A stretch of DNA of 5,114 nt from an uncultured Clostridia bacterium (GCA_947627125.1 CANQUY010000122.1:1-5114); one strand, 5' to 3'. Shown: positions 1 through 4,793, numbered from the stretch's first letter. Translations and numbers: made by a program. The notes: generated by a model not told the origin, from the letters alone.

Positions 1-593
1 TCTCGGCAGAAAACGGCGGGGCGGTGGAGATCGACGACTTCTTCGAGACGGACTTCCGCAGCAATGCCTACTGCTATATCTTCGACGGCGTCCTCTATGT
101 GGGGGAATTCTACCGCCCCAACAGTAGCTATGATACGGACCCTTCCCATCACATGGACGTGGGCGGAAAGACCAACCATTCCCTCGTGTATGCCTACCCC
201 ATGGACGAAAAATGCGAGGGCGGGGTCGCGGACATGGTACCCGCAAAAGTGATTTCGGTGTGTGACGAAGTGCAGGGCATTGCCTTGGACGCGCAGGGCA
301 TTTACCTTTCCTGTTCGTACGGATTGCCCGCTTCCCGCCTCAAGATATACGAAAACCGTCTGGACGAAAAGACGGCTGAAACATTTACGGTGAACGGGAA
401 AGAGGTCCCGCTGTATCTTCTTGAAGATCGGGAGCCCGACCTCACCATGCCCTGCATGAGCGAGGAGATCTGTCTGAAGGACGGCAAGCTGTACATTCTG
501 TTTGAATCAATGAGCAAGCAATACCGCTGGGTGGTGCACAACAGGATCTCGGAGATCATCTCGATCGAATCCCCGTTCGGATTGAAGCGGTGA
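1..593 (+). CDS. Beta-propeller-like protein of unknown function, C-terminal part (5' end outside window)
   Basis: The frame is open from the first complete codon at position 3, so the gene starts upstream. The GTG at 24 is an internal in-frame codon with no ribosome binding site before it. About 196 residues are visible. Three stretches look like successive beta-propeller blades: YCYIFDGVLYVGEFY, VQGIALDAQGIYLSCSYG and EEICLKDGKLYILFES. Each has an (L)xDGxLY-like hairpin followed by a hydrophobic strand, spaced roughly 50-80 residues apart. No catalytic residues, membrane segment or lipobox can be seen in this part, and a signal peptide would lie outside the window. I do not recognise a named family, so propeller fold is an inference and the substrate is unknown. 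Oddity: the last Arg codon and the TGA stop (591-593) lie inside a repeat unit that recurs elsewhere in the window, so the C-terminus may have been cut or rewritten by repeat insertion. It faces the clc gene convergently. No conventional terminator follows; the first structures are the repeat hairpins. Confidence 0.8.
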   Translation, partial: SAENGGAVEIDDFFETDFRSNAYCYIFDGVLYVGEFYRPNSSYDTDPSHHMDVGGKTNHSLVYAYPMDEKCEGGVADMVPAKVISVCDEVQGIALDAQGIYLSCSYGLPASRLKIYENRLDEKTAETFTVNGKEVPLYLLEDREPDLTMPCMSEEICLKDGKLYILFESMSKQYRWVVHNRISEIISIESPFGLKR

Positions 594-618
594 TGGTTCG
601 ACTGCGCTCACCATGACG
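589..618 (-). repeat. REP-like unit, GTCGA core, overlapping a stop codon
   Basis: On the minus strand this reads cgtc, arm atggt, GAGCGCAGTCGA, arm accat, cacc. The arms (593-597 and 610-614 on the plus strand) pair perfectly. The 33 bases at 587-619 recur exactly at 4571-4603, and a variant lies at 718-747. The TGA stop of the upstream gene (591-593) lies within the unit. Confidence 0.85.
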
Positions 619-640
619 TAATTTGGAATGGCTGGGTGGT

Positions 641-666
641 GGCGTCATGCTGAGCGTCCCTGCCCC
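641..666 (+). repeat. Truncated REP-like unit (left arm only)
   Basis: It begins like a full unit (ggcgtc, arm atgct, gagcg) and then breaks into tccctgcccc, with no agcat arm following. The identical 26-base truncated form recurs at 4438-4463. In both places it sits just upstream of the accct/agggt unit, so it was probably copied as part of a larger module. Confidence 0.75.
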
Positions 667-675
667 GACGTTCCA

Positions 676-747
676 CGTCACCCTGAGCGTAGTCGAAGGG
701 TCACCTTATTATAATGCGGTGATGGTTCGACGGAGCTCACCATGACG
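676..747. repeat. Inverted pair of REP-like units (BIME-like)
   Basis: Unit A (676-705, plus) has arms accct/agggt around GAGCGTAGTCGA. Unit B (718-747, read on minus) has arms atggt/accat around GAGCTCCGTCGA. They are head to head across a 12-base AT-rich spacer (706-717, ttattataatgc). The flanks cgtc and cacc are the same in both units, while the 5-base arms differ but stay complementary within each unit. Bases 686-731 recur exactly at 4541-4586. The pair lies between two convergent genes. Confidence 0.85.
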
Positions 748-771
748 TGATTTGGAATGGCTGGGTAGCGG

Positions 772-797
772 CGTCATGCTGAGCATAGCGAAGCATC
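772..797 (+). repeat. REP-like unit, short core
   Basis: cgtc is followed by arm atgct (776-780), an 11-base core GAGCATAGCGA (781-791) and arm agcat (792-796). The arms pair perfectly. It follows the linker atttggaatggctgggt, which also precedes the units at 641 and, slightly altered, 4627. Confidence 0.85.
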
Positions 798-829
798 CCA
801 TTGAACCAACGGAAGCCCGTGCGTGGCGG

Positions 830-967
830 CGTCATGCTGAGAACGGAAGCACAACGCAGTCCATGAAAGACAATCCGAAGCATCTCGCCGCATTGTCCGC
901 AAACGCCCCGCGAGATTCTTCGGGTCAAGTCCCGTCCTCTCATCCTGCTCTCGTTCTCAGAATGACG
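830..967. repeat. 138-bp inverted-pair element, copy 1
   Basis: The outer ends are inverted repeats: cgtcatgctgagaacg at 830-845 and its near complement at 952-967 (one mismatch). An inner inverted pair is ccgaagcatctcgc with gcgagattcttcgg. Read in halves, the left half carries arms atgct (834-838) and agcat (879-883), and the right half carries attct (915-919) and agaat (959-963). The element is therefore two long-loop versions of the REP-like unit in inverted orientation. Three further copies lie at 4627, 4794 and 4954. It has no coding potential; the ORFs crossing it only reflect its open frames. Confidence 0.85.
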
Positions 968-990
968 CGGGGCTGGCTCCGTCAGTTTAC

Positions 991-1018
991 GAGATCCCCT
1001 CGCTTCGCTCGGGATGAG
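991..1018 (-). repeat. REP-like unit, GCGAAGC core
   Basis: Arms atccc (994-998) and gggat (1011-1015) flank a 12-base core which on the minus strand is GAGCGAAGCGAG. The unit with its flanks (gagatcccctcg through ggatgag) recurs at 2975-3000 in the same orientation. Confidence 0.85.
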
Positions 1019-1051
1019 GACGGGGCCACCCTGAGTCCGAACGGAGTCATG

Positions 1052-1083
1052 CCCCCTCCTTGGGGAGGGGGTAGGGGGCGGGG
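1052..1083 (+). repeat. G-rich hairpin with G-quadruplex motif
   Basis: Arms ccccctcc (1052-1059) and ggaggggg (1064-1071) form an 8-bp stem with a ttgg loop. The G side continues as four runs of at least four G (1062-1065, 1067-1071, 1074-1078, 1080-1083) separated by a, ta and c, which fits a tight G-quadruplex pattern. It is nearly identical to 2757-2790. Being downstream of both convergent genes, it could stall transcription, but there is no T tail typical of an intrinsic terminator. Confidence 0.75.
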
Positions 1084-1110
1084 ATATTCTCAATCACGCC
1101 CCGCGCTCAA

Positions 1111-1145
1111 TTTTTAATTTTTCATTTTTAATTTTTAATTTTGAA
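1111..1145. repeat. Heptamer tandem repeat (TTTTTAA x5) across the clc stop codon
   Basis: Five consecutive 7-base units read tttttaa, tttttca, tttttaa, tttttaa and ttttgaa on the plus strand. The minus-strand clc gene ends inside the tract: its TAA is the complement of 1135-1137 and its last residues (IQN) are encoded by it. The tract is very AT-rich beside GC-rich repeats. Unit length is not a multiple of three. Confidence 0.75.
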
Positions 1146-2511
1146 TTTCCTCTCCCGCTTCGGGGGATTTTTTTGTGTTTTCGGGCGGGGTTTCCTCGAT
1201 CATCTTGTCGAGCATGAATTCATAGATCGGCTCGGTGTGAAAGACCGCGCCCATGAAGTACGAAACCGCCGCGCAGATGACCGCGGGCAGCAGAAATGCA
1301 AACTGCCCCGTGAGCTCCACCGTCATCAGAATGCCCGTGATCGGCGCACGCACCACCGTCATGAAGAAGGTCACCATCGAGAGCGCGACGAGAAGGTCCG
1401 AAAGGTTCTCACTCATGCCCATCTTTATAAAGAGCATGGAGAGAAGTTTCCCCAAAATCGCCCCCATCGCAAAGAAGGGCACCGAGGCACAGGCGGGCAG
1501 CCGCATGCCCGTGTTGACGACCGTCGCAAGGAAGCGGACGGCAAACAGGATCAACAACACTGCCCAAAGGGGCATGCCGAAGAGGGAAATTTCATCCGTC
1601 GCGAGGCCGAAGATGAGTTCCCGCCCACTCCCCATCGCATACGCCGTGAAGAGCCCCAGCCCTCCCGCAAGCAGCAGGGGGAAAATGTATCTCCCCACCC
1701 CCTTCCAAAAGGTGATCTTGGCGAACAGGCGGTACATTCTCACAAAGATATGGTAGAAACACACCGCCGCGAAGGAAACGATGAACGCCGCAAGCAGTGC
1801 AAATGCGCTGAAGAGCAGCCCCGGGTCCTGCGGAAAGTCGAATCCCGCGAGGAAGGGCCCGATCTCGAATCCCATCCAATAGAGGAGCAGATTTCGGACG
1901 ACCACGGCGATCGCGACCGAGGAGAAGGAGCACACAAACACCTCGGGCGTAAACTTCTTGTGCGCTTCCTCATAGGCAAAGATGATGCCCGTGAGGGGGG
2001 CGTTCAGCGCAACGGCAAGGCCCGCCGAGGCCCCGCTCGTGATGGCGTAGCGGCGGTCGCTCTTGCGGAAGAGCACGGCGTCCGTCATGTCCCCGCATGC
2101 GCCGCCGATGAAGAGGCTGGGCCCCTCGGATCCACCCGATAGCCCCATAAACACGAGGAAGAGGGAGGAGGCGAACATGCCCGTGAGAGCTTCATACCAC
2201 TTAAAGCGGTACAGCCCCTGCACAGCCCCCTCCACCTGCGAAAAGCCCGTGCCGCGGAGGACGGGCAAAAATTTCAGAACGCCGCCGATGACGATCCCGC
2301 CGAGGAAGAGGGCGACAAAGAGGAGCGGGATAAAGGCGGGGTTGTCGCGAAAAAAGGCATAATATGATTCGGAAAAGGCCTCTCCGCCCTCGAAGAGGAC
2401 ATTGAAGAGGGTGACGACGACGCCGACAAACAGCCCCGTGATCCCGCCGACCCCGATGATCTGTCCGAAATACACCGCCTTATCGCTAAGTTTTCTGAGT
2501 TTTGTTTTCAT
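1135..2511 (-). CDS. ClC-family chloride channel / Cl-/H+ antiporter
   Basis: A complete 458-residue multi-spanning inner membrane protein, close to the length of the E. coli antiporter ClC-ec1 and without C-terminal CBS domains. Family landmarks, aligned by eye with ClC-ec1: GTGFSQVEG at 87-95 in place of GSGIPEIEG; GSEGP at 127-131 with gating Glu129; the GASAGLAVALNAPLTG helix at 160-175, followed by EE 181-182, where Glu182 matches the proton-pathway Glu203; and PIY at 428-430 with Tyr430 matching Tyr445. Both glutamates being present predicts H+-coupled antiport rather than a pure channel. The filter is unusual: Ser107 becomes Thr88, Pro110 becomes Ser91, and the GxFxP motif appears as CASVP (341-345). 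The tail (about 435-458) is hydrophilic. The start is supported by AAGG at 2521-2524 about 9 bases before the ATG. No clear promoter or terminator is visible, and the gene stands alone between repeat regions. Family assignment is firm; the transported anion is uncertain. Confidence 0.93.
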   Translation of the reverse strand: MKTKLRKLSDKAVYFGQIIGVGGITGLFVGVVVTLFNVLFEGGEAFSESYYAFFRDNPAFIPLLFVALFLGGIVIGGVLKFLPVLRGTGFSQVEGAVQGLYRFKWYEALTGMFASSLFLVFMGLSGGSEGPSLFIGGACGDMTDAVLFRKSDRRYAITSGASAGLAVALNAPLTGIIFAYEEAHKKFTPEVFVCSFSSVAIAVVVRNLLLYWMGFEIGPFLAGFDFPQDPGLLFSAFALLAAFIVSFAAVCFYHIFVRMYRLFAKITFWKGVGRYIFPLLLAGGLGLFTAYAMGSGRELIFGLATDEISLFGMPLWAVLLILFAVRFLATVVNTGMRLPACASVPFFAMGAILGKLLSMLFIKMGMSENLSDLLVALSMVTFFMTVVRAPITGILMTVELTGQFAFLLPAVICAAVSYFMGAVFHTEPIYEFMLDKMIEETPPENTKKSPEAGEEIQN

Positions 2512-2568
2512 ATGTGTTTTCCTTATTTTATTCCGCTCTCATTACTTCCGCCCCGCCGTGGGCCCCTC

Positions 2569-2622
2569 CGCTCATTCTGAGCGCAGCGAAGAATCCCCTC
2601 AAACGAAGTCCATGCCCCCTCC
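2569..2622 (+). repeat. REP-like unit plus tail, direct repeat copy 1
   Basis: Arms attct (2574-2578) and agaat (2590-2594) pair around GAGCGCAGCGA. They are followed by cccctcaaacgaagtccatg and the C-rich arm ccccctcc. The whole 54 bases match 2711-2764 with two differences. Confidence 0.85.
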
Positions 2623-2675
2623 CGAGGAGGCCGTACTGCATGCCCCCTCCCGAGGAGGGGGGGTAGGGGGGTGGG
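2611..2675 (+). repeat. Two C/G-rich hairpins in tandem (28-bp period)
   Basis: The 20 bases starting catgccccctcccgagg occur at 2611-2630 and again at 2639-2658. The first copy has arm ccccctcc, loop cga and a shortened arm ggagg. The second has the full ccccctcc (2643-2650) and ggaggggg (2654-2661), continuing into G-runs to 2675. The cga loop replaces the ttgg loop of the copies at 1052 and 2757. Confidence 0.75.
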
Positions 2676-2710
2676 CAACGACCGCACTGTGTCCATACGC
2701 CCGCCCAGCC

Positions 2711-2764
2711 CGCTCCTTCTGAGCGTAGCGAAGAATCCCCTCAAACGAAGTCCATGCCCCCTCC
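2711..2764 (+). repeat. REP-like unit plus tail, direct repeat copy 2
   Basis: This is the second copy of the 54-bp repeat at 2569-2622. The core is GAGCGTAGCGA (2721-2731) with right arm agaat (2732-2736). The left arm is cttct rather than attct, so four of five pairs remain. Confidence 0.85.
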
Positions 2765-2790
2765 TTGGGGAGGGGGGGTAGGGGGCGGGG
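2757..2790 (+). repeat. G-rich hairpin with G-quadruplex motif, second copy
   Basis: ccccctcc (2757-2764), loop ttgg and ggaggggg (2769-2776) form an 8-bp stem. G-runs at 2767-2770, 2772-2778, 2781-2785 and 2787-2790 with 1-2 base spacers match the quadruplex pattern seen at 1062-1083. Confidence 0.75.
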
Positions 2791-2850
2791 ACGTTCTGAA
2801 TAATGTTGACATTATCCCCCTCATCCGTCACGGCAAGGGCGGCCGTGCCA

Positions 2851-2870
2851 CCTTCCCCCCAAGGGGAAGG
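2851..2870 (-). repeat. G-rich hairpin, inverted orientation with changed arms
   Basis: ccttcccc (2851-2858) and ggggaagg (2863-2870) form a perfect 8-bp stem with loop ccaa. On the minus strand the loop is ttgg, as in the copies at 1052 and 2757, but the arms differ from ccccctcc/ggaggggg while still pairing. Confidence 0.65.
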
Positions 2871-2913
2871 CATGGGCGGACTTCGTTCAAGGGCGGCCGT
2901 GCCCACTCCCCTC

Positions 2914-2942
2914 ATTCCGAGCCCCGAAGGGGCGAGTGAATC
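2914..2942 (+). repeat. REP-like unit with lengthened inner stem
   Basis: The outer arm attc pairs with gaat (2938-2941). Inside, gcccc (2921-2925), gaa (2926-2928) and ggggc (2929-2933) form a 5-bp stem with a GAA triloop, flanked by GA on the left and GA on the right. It corresponds to the usual GC-GNA-GC core with three extra G-C pairs. Confidence 0.65.
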
Positions 2943-2974
2943 CCGCCTTAAGAACGGAAGTCCGTATGTTTATG

Positions 2975-3000
2975 AGATCCCCTCGCTTCGCTCGGGATGA
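2975..3000 (-). repeat. REP-like unit, GCGAAGC core, second copy
   Basis: Arms atccc (2977-2981) and gggat (2994-2998) flank the same 12-base core as the unit at 991-1018, with matching flanks on both sides. Confidence 0.85.
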
Positions 3001-3071
3001 GGGACGGGCGGGCCACCTTGCCCCGCCGTGCCCACTCCCTCATTCTATCACGCGGCGGAAAAAAAGTAAAG

Positions 3072-3109
3072 AAAAAAATCCCCGCAGGGCCGATTTGGCG
3101 ACCGCGGGG
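3072..3109 (-). terminator. Rho-independent terminator of the lipoprotein gene
   Basis: Read on the minus strand, ccccgc then ggtcg pairs with cggcc then gcgggg around a ccaaat loop, giving an 11-bp stem with a 2-base bulge. It is followed by attttttt and further T-rich sequence down to about 3060. It starts about 11 bases after the lipoprotein stop codon. Confidence 0.9.
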
Positions 3110-3120
3110 GAGGCGAATGA

Positions 3121-3963
3121 TTACTTCACTGCGGGGAGCGTCACGCTCTGCCCGCCGTAAGTGAAGGTAAATGTGACCGTCTGCAAAGGCCAACTTTCAT
3201 CTTCATAATCAAATGTTACGGAGGCCATGACAAGGTTACCATTCTCAAATTGAGATACCGTCGTTATCTCTTCATTGGGATTCTCCTCAGAAACGGTGAT
3301 AGTATACACCTTTTTCTCTTCATCATATTTTGCTTTTGCATATGAATCGGAGATAGGGTCATCTTCCATACCAAGCAATTGGTCTATTGAATGTGAAAAC
3401 GGATTCATGACATTCCACCACAGCTCATTCAGTTCCGTCCAATCGGCCTTTGCAACTTTGCGGAAAGAGCCATCTTCGTTTTGGAGATACAGATCCTGCT
3501 TTTCAAAATCCAAATAGGCCTCGGCATTCGTCGGTTGACCCGAACTTGTCATGCTCTCCAGCATCTGTGTGGCATACTCCCCCGTCGCGGTTGACACCAT
3601 GGTCGTATGGAGCAAATTCCCATCACGGACGTATGTCGTTTTCTGCGTATAAGTGTAATTTTCCGAATTGCCGTCAGCGTCTTTTGAAACGCCCTGCATG
3701 ACGTTCGACATTTCCCACTTTACGTTGTCGGACATCGTTGCACCAAAGGCCGCTTTCCATTCCTCTGCGGTGACGGTGGTAACGACCGCGGGAGTTTCGG
3801 GGTCCTTGTTGTCGCCCGTGTTGTCGCCATCCGTCGTCTGGCCGCCCGAGGGAGTGTCGTCGGCGGGTCCGTTTCCGCTATCGGGAGCGCAGCCGACAAA
3901 CGCGGCGCACATGGCAAACGACAGCAAAAGTGCAGAAAGTTTCCAAATCGTTGTTTTCTTCAT
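3121..3963 (-). CDS. Secreted lipoprotein of unknown function
   Basis: A 280-residue protein with a classical lipoprotein signal: Lys-rich start (MKKTTIWK), hydrophobic core to about residue 20, and lipobox AFVGC with Cys25 as the lipidation site. Residues 26-60 form a flexible linker rich in Asp, Gly, Asn, Pro and Thr. From about residue 64 (VTAEEWKAAF) a folded domain follows with many alternating strand-like segments (YTYTQKTTYV, KKVYTITV, LQTVTFTFTYGG). It resembles the beta-rich substrate-binding or sensor-like lipoproteins common in Clostridia, but I recognise no named family. It would sit on the outer face of the cytoplasmic membrane. The start is supported by AAGGAG at 3970-3975, six bases before the ATG. 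It is a single-gene unit with a consensus promoter and its own terminator, divergent from an Xre-type regulator that probably controls it. By eye the middle of the gene is more AT-rich than clc. Confidence 0.87.
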   Translation of the reverse strand: MKKTTIWKLSALLLSFAMCAAFVGCAPDSGNGPADDTPSGGQTTDGDNTGDNKDPETPAVVTTVTAEEWKAAFGATMSDNVKWEMSNVMQGVSKDADGNSENYTYTQKTTYVRDGNLLHTTMVSTATGEYATQMLESMTSSGQPTNAEAYLDFEKQDLYLQNEDGSFRKVAKADWTELNELWWNVMNPFSHSIDQLLGMEDDPISDSYAKAKYDEEKKVYTITVSEENPNEEITTVSQFENGNLVMASVTFDYEDESWPLQTVTFTFTYGGQSVTLPAVK

Positions 3964-3969
3964 AGTATT

Positions 3970-3975
3970 CTCCTT
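3970..3975 (-). promoter_or_regulatory. Ribosome binding site of the lipoprotein gene
   Basis: AAGGAG on the minus strand, six bases before ATG 3961-3963, fixes the start codon. Confidence 0.9.
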
Positions 3976-3997
3976 ACTAAGAATTTAGTATACTATA

Positions 3998-4026
3998 ATT
4001 ATAACAGGAATAAATTCCTATGTCAA
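3998..4026 (-). promoter_or_regulatory. SigA-type promoter of the lipoprotein gene
   Basis: On the minus strand a perfect TTGACA (4021-4026) and a perfect TATAAT (3998-4003) are separated by exactly 17 bases. Transcription should start near 3990. A perfect consensus promoter is expected to be very strong, which fits a need for repression. Confidence 0.92.
4006..4019. promoter_or_regulatory. Candidate repressor operator (perfect palindrome)
   Basis: AGGAAT-AA-ATTCCT is a perfect inverted repeat lying entirely between the -35 and -10 boxes of the lipoprotein promoter and directly before the -35 of the divergent regulator promoter. Bound protein would block RNA polymerase at the lipoprotein promoter. 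A second inverted repeat, tactaa-gaat-ttagta (3975-3990), lies just downstream of the expected start. Assignment to the neighbouring Xre protein is inference. Confidence 0.6.
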
Positions 4027-4048
4027 CGAATTTTAGAAATATTATAGT
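4020..4048 (+). promoter_or_regulatory. Probable promoter of the Xre regulator
   Basis: ATGTCA (4020-4025, four of six consensus matches) and TATAGT (4043-4048, five of six) have a 17-base spacer. Its -35 overlaps the -35 of the lipoprotein promoter on the other strand. Expected start is near 4055, which favours translation from ATG 4079 rather than 4061. Confidence 0.5.
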
Positions 4049-4078
4049 AAAATTATTAGTATGGAGAAAAATTTTAGT

Positions 4079-4360
4079 ATGAATCGAATCAGGGAGCTGC
4101 GCGAGGACAGGGATCTCAGGCAAATCGACGTAACAAACGCCGTTGGGATCGACCAAAAGACCCTCTCCAACTATGAAACGGGAAAGACGAATCCCGACGC
4201 CTATGCGATCGTAGCTTTGGCGGAGTTCTTCGGCGTGACCTGCGATTATCTGTTGGGGGTCACCGAGCGAAATCTCGCAAATATAGATGATATTTTGCAT
4301 GAACTTGAGGACATCAAGGCCCGCATCGACACGGTGGAAAAATTTTTGAGAAAGCAGTAA
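4079..4360 (+). CDS. Xre/Cro-type helix-turn-helix transcriptional regulator
   Basis: A 93-residue cytoplasmic DNA-binding protein. The first ~60 residues form a standard HTH_3 domain: RIRELREDRDLRQIDVTNAV, then the recognition-helix segment IDQKTLSNYETGKTNPD, and the closing helices ALAEFFGVTCDYLLG. The rest (from about LANIDDILHELEDIKARI) is a heptad-like helix that may make a coiled-coil dimer. The start is uncertain: ATG 4061 would add six residues (MEKNFS) but has no ribosome binding site and lies about 6 bases after the predicted transcript start. ATG 4079 has GGAG at 4063-4066, a rather long 12-base spacing, and gives the usual N-terminus, so I prefer it. No ligand-binding, peptidase or phage-type domain is fused. 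Divergent arrangement with the lipoprotein gene and a palindrome in the shared promoter suggest local repression and autoregulation. A strong terminator follows directly. Confidence 0.88.
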   Translation: MNRIRELREDRDLRQIDVTNAVGIDQKTLSNYETGKTNPDAYAIVALAEFFGVTCDYLLGVTERNLANIDDILHELEDIKARIDTVEKFLRKQ

Positions 4361-4387
4361 AACGGCTCCCGCAGGAGCCGTTTTTTT
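4361..4387 (+). terminator. Rho-independent terminator of the Xre gene
   Basis: A perfect 9-bp stem AACGGCTCC / GGAGCCGTT (4361-4369 and 4374-4382) with loop cgca continues into a T run ending at 4387. It begins at the base after the stop codon. Confidence 0.95.
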
Positions 4388-4437
4388 GATACTTATTGCG
4401 CGGTTTGTCCCCGCCCATACGAAGTTCATGCCATAGC

Positions 4438-4463
4438 GGCGTCATGCTGAGCGTCCCTGCCCC
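4438..4463 (+). repeat. Truncated REP-like unit, second copy
   Basis: Identical over 26 bases to 641-666: left arm atgct, then tccctgcccc, with no right arm. Confidence 0.75.
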
Positions 4464-4476
4464 AGCGTCCCAATCG

Positions 4477-4602
4477 CGTCACCCTGCCCCGCGCGCATTC
4501 TATTTGTGTCTAAGCGCGGCACGAGCGCGTAGCGCGAAGTAGCGTAGTCGAAGGGTCACCTTATTATAATGCGGTGATGGTTCGACTGCGCTCACCATGA
4601 CG
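4477..4602. repeat. Inverted pair of REP-like units, one interrupted by 54 bases
   Basis: This is the counterpart of 676-747. The left unit starts cgtcaccctg (4477-4486) and resumes at agcgtagtcgaagggtcacc (4541-4560); 4487-4540 is extra. The AT spacer (4561-4572) and the right unit (4573-4602, arms atggt/accat) match the other copy. The extra segment carries GA, gcgc, gta, gcgc, GA (4523-4537), another GNA-triloop hairpin. Confidence 0.75.
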
Positions 4603-4626
4603 TGATTGAGAATGGCTGGGTGGCGG

Positions 4627-4764
4627 CGTCATGCTGAGAACGGAAGCACAACGCAGTCCATGAAAGCCGTACCGAAGCATCTCGCCGCATTGTGTTCGTA
4701 CGCCCCGCGAGATTCTTCGGGTCAGTCCCCGTTCTCTCATCCCACTCACGTTCTCAGAATGACG
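4627..4764. repeat. 138-bp inverted-pair element, copy 2 (array unit 1)
   Basis: Outer inverted ends at 4627-4642 and 4749-4764. Left-half arms atgct (4631-4635) and agcat (4676-4680); right-half arms attct (4712-4716) and agaat (4756-4760). The same length as copy 1. Confidence 0.85.
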
Positions 4765-4793
4765 CGGGGCTGGTTGGTCCCGTGCCATAGCGG

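Larger units (their letters stand above)
2512..3071. other. Repeat-filled intergenic region
   Basis: This gap between clc and the terminator of the lipoprotein gene has no credible coding sequence. It consists of short REP-like units, G-rich hairpins and degraded copies, listed separately. Two 15-base direct copies starting aagggcggccgtgcc lie at 2835-2849 and 2889-2903. The first is part of a cacggc/gccgtg hairpin (2829-2834 with 2842-2847). A separate hairpin ataatg/cattat lies at 2800-2815. At about 3008-3045 a decayed version of the same kind of sequence can be seen. Confidence 0.7.

Noticed and set aside
737..1117. Overlapping ORFs of about 120 codons on both strands in the first gap
   Set aside because: They lie wholly in the REP-like and 138-bp repeats, have no ribosome binding sites, and encode low-complexity Arg/Pro/Ser-rich sequence that follows the repeat modules.
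1141..2142. 333-codon plus-strand ORF opposite clc
   Set aside because: It is a shadow of the ClC gene: highly charged His/Arg/Glu-rich sequence with no ribosome binding site, while the opposite frame has all ClC motifs.
2806..2811. TTGACA as a promoter -35 box on the plus strand
   Set aside because: No -10-like sequence lies at the right distance, no gene follows on that strand, and the bases are part of an ataatg/cattat hairpin.
2523..3193. Several ORFs of 60-130 codons across the second gap
   Set aside because: They translate C/G-rich hairpins and repeat units, are rich in Pro, Gly and Arg, and overlap one another in many frames. They are open only because of base composition.
3977..4429. 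150-codon minus-strand ORF opposite the Xre gene
   Set aside because: It is antisense to a clear HTH gene, crosses that gene's terminator and the divergent promoters, and has no protein-like features of its own.
4573..4602. Possible tRNA fragment (ggttcga like a T-loop, then cacca like a CCA end)
   Set aside because: There is no T-stem complement, no acceptor or anticodon arm, and the sequence is explained as a REP-like unit that recurs at 589 and 718.
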